Source: an uncultured Kiritimatiellota bacterium (GTDB lineage Bacteria; Verrucomicrobiota; Kiritimatiellia; RFP12; UBA1067). Taken from it: a DNA stretch of 64,000 nucleotides. Positions within the stretch are counted from its first letter, which is position 1, and each line of letters begins with the position of its first letter. Positions 26,925-35,261 of this stretch are shown in pieces. Below the pieces are notes generated by a model. It saw only the letters and a program-made list of their open reading frames with translations, made no database searches and was not told the origin of the DNA. Location of the stretch: NCBI GenBank assembly GCA_934667425.1, contig CAKULV010000010.1:3408-67407 (forward strand), written 5' to 3'. The position numbers and the translations under genes were made by a program.

Positions 26925-27782
26925 TCAAGATCGCATTTTCGCCGAAGCATATCGGTCGTGGCTTGCGAAATCCTTTTCTATAAGTATGTCGCTGAAGCCA
27001 TAGTTGAACAGCATATGCCGCAAGGCCTCGCCCTGCCCCTCGCCTATCTCGAGGAAGATCGCTCCACCGGGTTTCAGCACATTCATCGCATCGCCCACGA
27101 ACGCATCGTAGTAGTCCAAACCAAATTCGCCGCCGACAAGGGCGGTTTTAGGCTCGAAATCGCGTACCCTCGGATCGAGCGTTTCGTATTCGGAGATGGA
27201 TATGTATGGCGGGTTCGACACGATGACGTCAACGGATTCTGGCTCGAATTCATCGAGTCCATTGGCGACCGCGAACTTTACCTTGCCGTCCAATCCGCAT
27301 AGCCTGGCGTTTTCCGCCGCCAGCGATACCGCATCGGACGAGATGTCCGTGCCAAGGAAAATCCCGTCGTCAAGCTCTTTTGCGAGGCTAAGAATTATGC
27401 ATCCGCTTCCTGTGCCAAGATCGACGATGAACGGTCTGCCGGGCTCAGAACCCTTCACGTGCCTTATTACCCGTTCAACAAGCTCCTCGGTCTCCGGCCT
27501 GGGGATTAAAGCCCTTCTGTCGCACTTCAGCGTAAGCGAACGGAAATCCCATTCGCCAAGCACATACTGCAACGGCTCCCCTCCCGAAAGCCGCTGCATT
27601 GCCCGACGCATAGCGTCAAGGTGGCTCTCCCGCACCGGCTCCGCTTCGTGGGAAACGAGGAAGCCACGTCCGCACTTGAGGAGACGGGCCGCCAGCAGCT
27701 CGGCGGCAGACTGCGCATCCGGCACTTCACGTTGCCGAAGATACGCCTCCGTGAGGCCAATGATGTCCTTCCAGGTCTTCAA
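26925..27782 (-). CDS. prmC: peptide chain release factor N5-glutamine methyltransferase
   Basis: Methylates the GGQ glutamine of RF1/RF2 with S-adenosylmethionine. The 285-residue protein has the helical N-domain, then IPRPETEELVERV, the SAM loop VDLGTGSGCIILSLA, and the diagnostic NPPY (VDVIVSNPPYIS) motif that holds the substrate glutamine. It starts at TTG, 5 nt after the preceding gene. The usual partner prfA is not adjacent. Confidence 0.95.
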   Translation of the reverse strand: MKTWKDIIGLTEAYLRQREVPDAQSAAELLAARLLKCGRGFLVSHEAEPVRESHLDAMRRAMQRLSGGEPLQYVLGEWDFRSLTLKCDRRALIPRPETEELVERVIRHVKGSEPGRPFIVDLGTGSGCIILSLAKELDDGIFLGTDISSDAVSLAAENARLCGLDGKVKFAVANGLDEFEPESVDVIVSNPPYISISEYETLDPRVRDFEPKTALVGGEFGLDYYDAFVGDAMNVLKPGGAIFLEIGEGQGEALRHMLFNYGFSDILIEKDFASHDRYASAKMRS

Positions 27783-27787
27783 TCGCG

Positions 27788-28177
27788 TTAGAACGGCAGG
27801 TCTTCCGTGTCTCCGGCAAGCACGTCCGCCGGGACGTCGGCAGGCTCCGGCATCGGCTCCGTCGACGAGCCGTCCGCATCGAGCAGTTCTAGGTTCAGCG
27901 CCGTAAGGTCGGTGAAGTAGCGGTTCTTACCCGTCTTGGGATCCTGCCACACTCGGCCGTCTATCGCAAAGCGGACCTTGGCGCGCTGGCCCTTCTGCAC
28001 CTTGTCGAGCTTCGCGGTGTTGTCCTTCTTGAACGTGAAGGCAATGTGGTTCGGGTATTTCGTCTGCACATCGTTGTCGTCGGTCAGCACGAGATCCCGC
28101 TTTGTGAATCCGCTTGAAAACGTCTGCAGCTCGCAGACAGTCTCGACGATGCCCGTGTATTCATAGATGGCTTGCAT
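27788..28177 (-). CDS. DUF3127 single-stranded-DNA-binding-like OB protein
   Basis: The 129-residue protein matches the DUF3127 pattern (FTKRDLVLTDD, YPNHIAFTFKKD, GQRAKVRFAIDGRVWQDP, FTDLTALNLELL), a predicted OB fold. Its tail is acidic and Pro-rich and ends in DTEDLPF, closely resembling the SSB C-terminal tip (DDDIPF) that recruits repair and replication proteins. Role as an accessory SSB is inferred from fold and tail. GAGGAAA precedes the ATG. It lies between the AICAR transformylase and prmC genes. Confidence 0.75.
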   Translation of the reverse strand: MQAIYEYTGIVETVCELQTFSSGFTKRDLVLTDDNDVQTKYPNHIAFTFKKDNTAKLDKVQKGQRAKVRFAIDGRVWQDPKTGKNRYFTDLTALNLELLDADGSSTEPMPEPADVPADVLAGDTEDLPF

Positions 28178-28234
28178 TTTCTCTTGTTTCCTCGATTGAT
28201 CGTGATTATTGTCTTTAAATTAACCTCTAACGCA

Positions 28235-29533
28235 TCAGTGCCTGAAGCTGCGCTGCCCGGTAAATACCATCGCAACACCCGCATCGTTGCAGCAGTCGAT
28301 TACGTCCCAGTCCCGGATGGCGCCACCCGGCTGTACGATGGACGTGATGCCCTCCCGGATGCCGACTTCCGCTCCGTCCCGGAACGGGAAGAACGCATCG
28401 GACACCATGGCGCATCCGATCAGCCCGCCCTTTTCGGCGCGCGTCTGCTCCATGATCTCGGCCTGCTTCCTTGCGCCGTCTTCCTCGCCGAACGCAAGCC
28501 TCAGGTCGTTGTATGGCTTATGGTACTTCTGCCATGCGATCCAGTCCGCATGCTTCGTGTAGGCCTTGTCCCTTGCGATCTCCGCCACGCCTACGCGATC
28601 CTGTTCGCCGGTGCCTATTCCGACGGTGGCCCCCTCTTTTACGTAGAGAACGGAGTTGGATGTCACGCCTGCCTCGACAAGCCAGCCGAATACCAGATCC
28701 TCGTATTCCTTTGCCGTCGGAAGCCGCTTGATATTGTGTTCCTCATAGGACACTGCCCCCGTAGCCTTGTCCGTGATCTTGCGGTTGCAGTATGCGGGCA
28801 GGAAGTCTTCGGGCCTGCGCGCGTTTGCGCTGAACGACGTCTGCACCACTATGCCGCCATCTATCAGGCTCTTGAAATCGACCACGTGCTTGGCCACAAA
28901 ATCGGTGAGGCGCGACATGTTGCGGATCCTGAACACACGCAGGTTCTTCTTTGCCGCGAACACATCCATCACGCCGGCCGCGAAATCGGGGGCGACAACC
29001 ACTTCGGCATAGTTTTCGCATATGAGCTTCGCCGTCTCGATGTCGCACTCGCGGTTGAGTGCGATCGCTCCGCCGAATGCGGCAAGCCTGTCGGCCTTGT
29101 TCGCGCGGTAGTACGCCTCGGCGAGCGTGGATCCGGTGGCGACGCCACAGGGATTGTTGTGCTTTACGATCACGGCGCACGGCTTGTCCATCAGATAGCG
29201 GAGGATGTTGAGCGCATTGTCCGTATCGGTTACGTTGGTCTTTCCGGGATGCTTGCCGCTCTGCAGAAGCTCTGGCACGGACGCAAGGTATCTTCCAGGC
29301 TGGACCATCTCAACGTCGCCAAGAGCAAGGTTCCCGTTCACCAGCCTGTACAGGGCCGCGCTCTGCCCAGGATTCTCGCCGTATCTCAACCCCTTCTTCT
29401 CGCCGGCGATGTTCCAGGTGACCTTCTCGTAGTGGAGTGTTTCACGCTTGGCGCCATCAATGAACGAAATCTCCATCTCTGGCGCGAAATTATCCGCCTC
29501 GATTGTCTTGTACGCCTCTTTGAGATCTTTCAC
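28235..29533 (-). CDS. AICAR transformylase lacking the IMP cyclohydrolase domain
   Basis: Formylates AICAR with 10-formyl-THF in purine synthesis. The 432-residue protein is colinear with the C-terminal domain of PurH: YGENPGQSAALYR, VIVKHNNPCGVATG (catalytic Lys-His), LAAFGGAIALN, VVAPDFAAGVMDVFAAKKNLRV and DAFFPFRDG near the end. The N-terminal MGS-like cyclohydrolase domain of bifunctional PurH is absent. It belongs to the stand-alone AICAR transformylase group. The start is GTG at 29533, 8 nt after GGAAGG; the frame is open further upstream but crosses the promoter. Confidence 0.9.
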   Translation of the reverse strand: MKDLKEAYKTIEADNFAPEMEISFIDGAKRETLHYEKVTWNIAGEKKGLRYGENPGQSAALYRLVNGNLALGDVEMVQPGRYLASVPELLQSGKHPGKTNVTDTDNALNILRYLMDKPCAVIVKHNNPCGVATGSTLAEAYYRANKADRLAAFGGAIALNRECDIETAKLICENYAEVVVAPDFAAGVMDVFAAKKNLRVFRIRNMSRLTDFVAKHVVDFKSLIDGGIVVQTSFSANARRPEDFLPAYCNRKITDKATGAVSYEEHNIKRLPTAKEYEDLVFGWLVEAGVTSNSVLYVKEGATVGIGTGEQDRVGVAEIARDKAYTKHADWIAWQKYHKPYNDLRLAFGEEDGARKQAEIMEQTRAEKGGLIGCAMVSDAFFPFRDGAEVGIREGITSIVQPGGAIRDWDVIDCCNDAGVAMVFTGQRSFRH

Positions 29534-29590
29534 CTGCAATTCCTTCCGTTTGCCAGTCCGGCGGACACTTCCGCCAACAAAACTTTGAGT

Positions 29591-29599
29591 ATTATAGCA
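29591..29599 (-). promoter_or_regulatory. extended -10 promoter of the AICAR transformylase gene
   Basis: Minus-strand TGCTATAAT, about 57 nt upstream of the GTG start. It argues against translation starting further upstream in the same frame. Confidence 0.65.
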
Positions 29600-29656
29600 C
29601 AATTCGGATGAACGCATTTGGCATTGACCCTCATCCGCACTCCCCCGTTGCGAAGG

Positions 29657-30940
29657 CTACGATATGGCCGCGAGTATTTCCGGCAGGAGCTGCTTCTTGC
29701 GCGAAAGTACGCCAGGAAGAAGCCACGTGCCGTTTTCACCGAGGCGATACGGCAAGGCCCGGCGCACGGAATCCGCGCCACTGAACAGCAGCTCCGAATA
29801 GCCTTGCACCGGATCGGTGACCATGAGCGCCATGAAATCAAGGCCCTCGCTCTTCACCCGCGCATCCATCGCATTGGAGAGTTCCCGTATCTGGCGATGG
29901 AAAACGGCGAGGTTCGACTCTTCGATCTGGGCGAGCGCAAATCTCATGCCGCTCTCCGAATACGTCTTGGAATCGCTCGCGATGGCCGCCTCTGCGGACA
30001 TCGATGCGAGGGGCGAGGCCACAGATGAGAGCCCCTCGAATATCGACGACGCCGTCTCCCCACAGATCTTCTCAAGCCAGCCGCACATCCTGCGATCCGT
30101 CTCTGTGGTCGTCGGCGACTGGAAAAGGAGCGTATCGGCGACTATGCCCGCGATGAGCACTCCGGCCATCTCCCGCGTCGGACGCTCCCCGACGCCACGG
30201 AACATCTTTGCGACGAGGGTGCAAGTGGAGCCTACGGTGTCCGCAGTGTACTTGATCGGGTCGCGGGTGGCCGAGAATGCCATGCGGTGGTGGTCCACAA
30301 CCTCCACCACGGGGATCTCCTCAAGGCCGGGTATGCCCTGCTCCGTCTCGTTGTGGTCCACGAGGATCATGCTGAACGGAGGCTCTTCCGCAAGCGCGCG
30401 CTTCAGGAACGTGCCGAGGAGCATTCCCTTCTCGTCAACCACGGGGAAATGGTTGTGGGGATTCTTCAGCACGGCCTTGCGGATGTCGTGCACCCTGTCG
30501 GTATCGACGAGCGTCTGGGCGCAGCTGTGCAGCGGAGCATCGCCGACCGGCATCGAAAGGTCGGACTTCGCGATGAAGAGCGAAAGTAGCTTGGACGGAG
30601 AGAGCATTCCGGCGAACTTGCCGTCCGCAGCATGTACAGGAAGCGACGACTCGCCGCTCGCCTCAAGTATCTTCAGCGCCTCCACGAGCGGCTGCGTCGC
30701 GTCGATCATCGGAAGCGTCGTGTCCATGATGTCCTTGACGCGCACATAGACGTCGCGCTTTGCCCGCAATGGCTTCAGATTGAAGTGGTCAAACACCCAA
30801 CGCGCCTTGTCCGGAAGGATGCCGGCGCAGATCGCCTCTGTATCCTCCGACCCGGTGCGCCGCCTAAGGTCGGCGAGCGCGTACGCGCTCATTACGGAAT
30901 CAACGTCCGGATTGCGATGCCCACAAACGAATGTCCTCAC
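29657..30940 (-). CDS. ppaC: CBS-domain family II (Mn-dependent) inorganic pyrophosphatase
   Basis: DHH-superfamily hydrolase of PPi, 427 residues. The N-terminal catalytic motif GHRNPDVDSVMSAYA is followed by a pair of CBS domains (about residues 68-185; VKDIMDTTLPMIDATQPLVEAL and NHFPVVDEKGMLLG). The catalytic domain then resumes with ILVDHNE, VVEVVDHHRM and AGIVADTLLFQSPTTTE, and ends with a DHHA2 substrate-binding domain (KKQLLP). CBS-containing forms are regulated by adenine nucleotides; the DRTGG domain seen in the longest relatives is not evident. GAAAGGG precedes the ATG. Confidence 0.94.
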   Translation of the reverse strand: MRTFVCGHRNPDVDSVMSAYALADLRRRTGSEDTEAICAGILPDKARWVFDHFNLKPLRAKRDVYVRVKDIMDTTLPMIDATQPLVEALKILEASGESSLPVHAADGKFAGMLSPSKLLSLFIAKSDLSMPVGDAPLHSCAQTLVDTDRVHDIRKAVLKNPHNHFPVVDEKGMLLGTFLKRALAEEPPFSMILVDHNETEQGIPGLEEIPVVEVVDHHRMAFSATRDPIKYTADTVGSTCTLVAKMFRGVGERPTREMAGVLIAGIVADTLLFQSPTTTETDRRMCGWLEKICGETASSIFEGLSSVASPLASMSAEAAIASDSKTYSESGMRFALAQIEESNLAVFHRQIRELSNAMDARVKSEGLDFMALMVTDPVQGYSELLFSGADSVRRALPYRLGENGTWLLPGVLSRKKQLLPEILAAIS

Positions 30941-30963
30941 AGAAAGCCCTTTCTTTGATGCAT

Positions 30964-30972
30964 ATTATACCA
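30964..30972 (-). promoter_or_regulatory. extended -10 promoter of ppaC
   Basis: Minus-strand TGGTATAAT with the -10 ending 23 nt before the ppaC ATG. Confidence 0.7.
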
Positions 30973-31057
30973 CGCTCGCGCATTGTCTGGCACATGGGCC
31001 GTAAGGCGGAAACGAGTTTGCCACGTGAAAAAATGCACAAACAGGAGAACGACCGCC

Positions 31058-31102
31058 GTAATGGGTTGGCTATGGCGCTTGCGCAGTCCTCTATCCCATT
31101 AC
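31058..31102. repeat. long inverted repeat in intergenic DNA
   Basis: GTAATGGG (31058-31065) is matched by CCCATTAC (31095-31102), and a small GCGC-TT-GCGC hairpin lies inside at 31075-31084. Flanking CCGCC and GGCGG extend the symmetry after a gap. It sits just beyond the 3-prime end of the metallophosphoesterase gene and may act as its terminator. Confidence 0.45.
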
Positions 31103-31127
31103 GTCATCTGGCGGCGGCCCCTTGCCG

Positions 31128-32600
31128 TCAGAGCTGAAGCGTTGCGGAGATAGGCTTCCCCGGCCGTCCGAACGCATTGTACGGAGTGACCGTGAAGCGC
31201 ACTGGGCGGCGGCTGCGGGGCGAGGCAGGGACCTCCGCCCCCGAGAATACGCAGGTGACGTCGTTAGTGTCATGCCGCTCCGCCATATAGCACTTGCCCG
31301 AATAGACCCACTTCTCGCACGCGACGCGTGTCCAGTGGTGCTTTGTGATCTCGGCTGTGACGCGGTAGTCGTAGGCGCGCGCGTGCGCCGAGTCGCTCTT
31401 CGCCGCCGGGAAGGAGACGACGTACTGGAGATTCGTGTTCCCTGCGCGATCCGGCCCCCTGCGCGTCGCAACCTCCACCTTCGCGCCCTGCGGGAAGCGG
31501 ACCGGCTTCGCCTTGTCCGCGCGCGCCTCGAAGGACGACGGGCTCTCGCCGTCCTTGGGCAGGCGCACCGTCCAGTCCTCCGCCACCTTCTCGAGGAAAT
31601 CTACGTTCCAGCGCTCGAAGACGATGCGGTCGCGGTAGACGTTCATCAGCAGGAACTGCCCGCCGTCCGCCGCCGGGCGTATCTTCGGCATCTGCTGCGG
31701 CGGCTCCGTCGGCACGTAGCCGTCCGCCGAGGCCCAGCCGTTCTCGTGCCCCGCGCCGGTCTGCACGCACTCGAGAGCCGGCACCTGCACGCAGGTGAAC
31801 GCGCCCTGCCAGAGGCTGTACTCGCTCGTCGCGCTCTTGTGGCGGTGTCCGCAGAGGGCGACGGCGTTCGGATAGTCCTCGAGGATCGCCCGCGTCGAGC
31901 CGTCCGTCGTGGCCTCGCCCTTCGCGATGACCGTGTCCTTGATCGGCTTGTGCTGGATGTAGAAGAACGGCTTCGCGCGGTCGAAGCTGTTCGTGGCGAA
32001 GAATTCCCTCAGCCCCGGGATGTACTCGCCCCAGCGGGCTATCTTGCCCTCGTCGCAGCTCCGCCCGTGCCCGTCCTCGCGCATCGTGAAGTGCGCCATC
32101 ACGAAGTCGTAGCCCTTCACCGTCTTGCGCATGATCGGCGCCCACGGCTCCTTCAGCGCCTCCTCGTAGACCCGCCCGCGCCCGTAGGTCGGGATGTCGC
32201 GCGCCGCGATGTACTCCCGAGAATATCTCCGCGTGATGTTCGGGTTCCAGAAGTTCTCGATCTCGTGGTCGCCGTAGACGAAGACCTTCTCGATCGGCTG
32301 TCCGTCCGAGCGGCGTCCGTCCGGGAAGGCGTCGAACCAGACCTGCCCGAAGGCGCGGAACCACGCGTGCCAGCCAAGCTCGACCATGTCGCCGCTGATG
32401 GCCACGGCGTCGGCCTTTCGCGCGTCGAAGAAGCCGTAGGCCTTGCGGAGCCGCTCGACCTGGCGGCCGCCGTTCTTCTGCTCGGGCTGGATGTGGACGT
32501 CGGACAGGAGGCCCACGACCAGCTCGGGCCTCTCGGACTTGGCGACTGCGGCCAGCGACAGCAGCGCCAGCGCGCACGACAGCGGATTTCTCGTCTTCAT
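31128..32600 (-). CDS. secreted calcineurin-like metallophosphoesterase
   Basis: The 490-residue protein has a signal peptide (MKTRNPLSCALALLSLAAVAKS) and a dinuclear metal phosphoesterase domain. Motifs are LLSDVHIQPE, ISGDMVE, VFVYGDHEIEN, IQHKP and LCGHRHKS. The third motif is normally GNHD/E, so GDHE is a metal-ligand substitution. The C-terminal ~150 residues look like a fibronectin-type beta domain (DYRVTAEITKHHW). GGAGG precedes ATG 32600 by 9 nt. Codon use is very GC-rich compared with genes to the right of 35.3 kb. The substrate is unknown. Confidence 0.8.
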   Translation of the reverse strand: MKTRNPLSCALALLSLAAVAKSERPELVVGLLSDVHIQPEQKNGGRQVERLRKAYGFFDARKADAVAISGDMVELGWHAWFRAFGQVWFDAFPDGRRSDGQPIEKVFVYGDHEIENFWNPNITRRYSREYIAARDIPTYGRGRVYEEALKEPWAPIMRKTVKGYDFVMAHFTMREDGHGRSCDEGKIARWGEYIPGLREFFATNSFDRAKPFFYIQHKPIKDTVIAKGEATTDGSTRAILEDYPNAVALCGHRHKSATSEYSLWQGAFTCVQVPALECVQTGAGHENGWASADGYVPTEPPQQMPKIRPAADGGQFLLMNVYRDRIVFERWNVDFLEKVAEDWTVRLPKDGESPSSFEARADKAKPVRFPQGAKVEVATRRGPDRAGNTNLQYVVSFPAAKSDSAHARAYDYRVTAEITKHHWTRVACEKWVYSGKCYMAERHDTNDVTCVFSGAEVPASPRSRRPVRFTVTPYNAFGRPGKPISATLQL

Positions 32601-32662
32601 GGCATTTCCCTCCTTGATCGTCTCTGCGTCTTGCACGTCTGCGCACCCTGCCCGACACCGCG

Positions 32663-35227
32663 TCAGATCATCGGCATCCAGTCACGCGGCACGGTCGGGT
32701 TCGCCTTCTCGTGGCGAGCGTCCTCGTCCGCCGCCGCCTTGAGCGCGGGACGCCGCACCTCGTAGGCGCGGTCAAGCGCCGCGCGCGTCAGCACCGACCG
32801 GGGCGCCACGTCCGCGCCTTCGGGCACGAGCTCGAAGACCTTCGTGCGCATCGCGCCGACATGCAGACGAATCCCCTTCTCCAGCTCCGCCGCCGACCAG
32901 AGCGACGTCTCGGCATCCTTCGCATAGAGGATGCCGTCCTCGTCGACCACGCGGAAGCGTCCATCCAGGCCGCGCGCGCGCAGGTCGAAGAACGCCTCGC
33001 CCTTCTGCCAGAAGTTGAGCGCCGCGACGATGCGCCGCCCCTTGTGCGCGAACGCCTTGAGCTGCAGGAGCGCGGCGTTCCGGCTCTCCGGCAGGTAGCG
33101 CGTCGCGTAGGAGACGGGCGTCGCGAATTCCGCGACGGGCGTCGCCTCGACGTCCGCCGTCACGTCCTGCCCGTCCCAGACGAAGTCCTCGTAGCGCCCG
33201 GCGCGGGCGGACGCCTCGGCGTAGTGACGCCAGAAGCGCGCGTCGCATCCCCTCGGGAAGAAATAGCCCATCGTCGCCTGCCAGCGGTTGAAGAAATAGG
33301 AGTCGAGCGCGAGGGAGAACACCTCAGGCACAGTGACCCACGAGTCGCATTGGAAGCCCTGCGGATAGGCCATCAGATTCGGACAGCGCCCCTTCGCGCA
33401 AGCCTTGTCGAACTCGCGGCGAAGGTCGGCCGCGGCAAAGAACGGCGCGAGCGGCTTGTTCTTGCGGTATGCATAGGGCTTATCGGCCTCCCACGCCGCA
33501 TACGGGCCCCACGGCTCGATCCATTTGAGTTCGTCCGCGTAAGCGAAGGGACGGTACTGCGCGGCGAGATCCTCGTCCTGGCGGCACGACGACATGTCCG
33601 CCCATTCGACGCCCGGAATGAATCCGAAGCTCTCCGCCCCGCCGGTCATCTCCGTGACGTATCGGTCGACAAGGCGGATGATGCGCGCGTGCTCGCGCGT
33701 ACGGAAGTCGCTCCAGGCCTTCCGGTGCTTCTTCACGAAGCCCTGCGGCACCGTACCCTTCGGCCAGTCCTTCGCGAGAGATTCCTCGCTCATGCCTGAG
33801 AACGCGCGGAACGCCTCGCGGCAGCGGTCGCAGTAGCATCCGGCGTCATTGAAGTGGCACGGCTCCCAGTTGGCCCAGAGCCCGGAGGCCCCCTCAAGCT
33901 CCCTGCGCATCTTGGGCACCCAGACGCTTTTCAGCCACTCGCTGTCGCTGTAGACGGCGATCGGGCAGATGGCGCGCTTCTCGAAATCACAGTTCTCTCC
34001 GCGATTGTGGACGAAGCGGACGCCCTCGGGTATCTCCTGGTTCCAGTTGAAGTCGTAGCCGTTCGCGCAGGAGTCCGAGTTGGCGAATACATGCGGAATG
34101 CCGTTCGCGCGCGCGAGCCTGCGGCAGGCGGGGGTGTCGCCGTTGGCGATGAGTCCGCGAACGCCGCAGTCGGCCATGAAGCGGAAATGTTCGGCCCGTG
34201 CGTCGTCGCCGTTCATTTCACGGTAGTACGAGGCTGCGCCGTAGTCTACGCCGTTGAAGTAGCGTTTCGCCGCGCGCACGGGCGCGATCGGCGGCACGAC
34301 GGAGAAGTCGATCCTCGGGATCGCGCAGACGTCCCGGTCGCCGCACGTCACCCGCACCGAGCCGACGCCCGACGGGCCCTCCGCCGCGTCCGCCGCCGCG
34401 CGCACTAGAATGCCGCGCGTCCCCCACGTGCAGAAGCCGCCCGTCGAATAGAGGCGCAGCCCCTTCCAGCGGAACGTCGTCACCGTCGCGCCGTCCGCGC
34501 TCATCTCCGTCTTCTTCGTCGCGAGGTCGCCGAACGACGTGTCGACGAACTCGATTCCCTTCGGCAGCGTCACCTCGACCGCGTAGCGATCCTCATCCAG
34601 CTTTGCGTCCGCCCGCTTGTTGAAGTAGAACATCAGCGCGGCGACCTGCCCGCGCGAGACGGCGAACGTGTTGCCGAACTCGTGCATCGTCGCCAGCTTC
34701 ATCCGGAGCGGCGGCGGATCGGGCAGGCGCACGATCGCGAGATCCTCAAACGCGAAAGTGGCACCTTCCTTTAGGCGGATCGCGAACGTGAGCGCCGTCG
34801 CGCCCTTCGGCGCGTCGAACTCGCCGCGCCAGGGCATCCAGTCGCCGCTCGCCGTCAGCAGACTGAGCTTGACCGTGTTCGACGCGCCGACAAAGCCGAT
34901 GAGGAATCCGCCGTTCGAATGCACCTCGTGGCGGTAGTCCGGCGACTGCGTCGATTTCAGGCGCATCGACAGGGCGTAGCGGGCGCCACGGTCATCCGGG
35001 AGCGGGACCTCCGCCGTGAAGCCAATGCCGCCCGCCGTCGCGCCCTTGACGAGGTTGTCCTCCGGCGCGACCGCCGGGAATCGCCGGCGCGAGATCGCCT
35101 CCAGGTCGAACGTCATGCCGCCCGGATCGAGCGTCGCCGCCGGAAGCCCCTTGTCATAATCGGCCGCGCATGCGGTCGCCAGCGCAAACAGCGGCAGGCA
35201 CAGGGAGAATAGAGATGCGTTTGCCAT
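32663..35227 (-). CDS. large secreted TIM-barrel protein, putative glycosidase
   Basis: The 854-residue protein has a signal peptide (MANASLFSLCLPLFALATACA), an N-terminal beta-sandwich resembling a carbohydrate-binding module (about 30-170), a second beta domain (about 180-310) and a TIM-barrel-like domain (about 330-720). The barrel contains LWANWEPCHFNDAGCYCDRCREAF, a pattern seen in GH-A-like barrels with a structural CxxC, and FGFIPGVEWADMSSCRQDED with candidate catalytic acids. A C-terminal beta domain follows. I cannot assign a CAZy family. GGAAAGGAG precedes the ATG. Strongly GC-rich third positions match the next gene downstream, suggesting shared origin. Confidence 0.6.
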   Translation of the reverse strand: MANASLFSLCLPLFALATACAADYDKGLPAATLDPGGMTFDLEAISRRRFPAVAPEDNLVKGATAGGIGFTAEVPLPDDRGARYALSMRLKSTQSPDYRHEVHSNGGFLIGFVGASNTVKLSLLTASGDWMPWRGEFDAPKGATALTFAIRLKEGATFAFEDLAIVRLPDPPPLRMKLATMHEFGNTFAVSRGQVAALMFYFNKRADAKLDEDRYAVEVTLPKGIEFVDTSFGDLATKKTEMSADGATVTTFRWKGLRLYSTGGFCTWGTRGILVRAAADAAEGPSGVGSVRVTCGDRDVCAIPRIDFSVVPPIAPVRAAKRYFNGVDYGAASYYREMNGDDARAEHFRFMADCGVRGLIANGDTPACRRLARANGIPHVFANSDSCANGYDFNWNQEIPEGVRFVHNRGENCDFEKRAICPIAVYSDSEWLKSVWVPKMRRELEGASGLWANWEPCHFNDAGCYCDRCREAFRAFSGMSEESLAKDWPKGTVPQGFVKKHRKAWSDFRTREHARIIRLVDRYVTEMTGGAESFGFIPGVEWADMSSCRQDEDLAAQYRPFAYADELKWIEPWGPYAAWEADKPYAYRKNKPLAPFFAAADLRREFDKACAKGRCPNLMAYPQGFQCDSWVTVPEVFSLALDSYFFNRWQATMGYFFPRGCDARFWRHYAEASARAGRYEDFVWDGQDVTADVEATPVAEFATPVSYATRYLPESRNAALLQLKAFAHKGRRIVAALNFWQKGEAFFDLRARGLDGRFRVVDEDGILYAKDAETSLWSAAELEKGIRLHVGAMRTKVFELVPEGADVAPRSVLTRAALDRAYEVRRPALKAAADEDARHEKANPTVPRDWMPMI

Positions 35228-35261
35228 TGTAAGTACTCCTTTCCTTGGGTTTATCGTCGTG

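Noticed and set aside
30931..31137. 68-codon plus-strand open frame in the gap before the metallophosphoesterase
   Set aside because: It begins antisense to ppaC, has no ribosome site, and its sequence is largely the inverted-repeat region.
31122..32765. 547-codon plus-strand open frame opposite the metallophosphoesterase
   Set aside because: The minus strand carries metallophosphoesterase motifs and a signal peptide; the plus frame is an Arg-rich shadow of high GC3.
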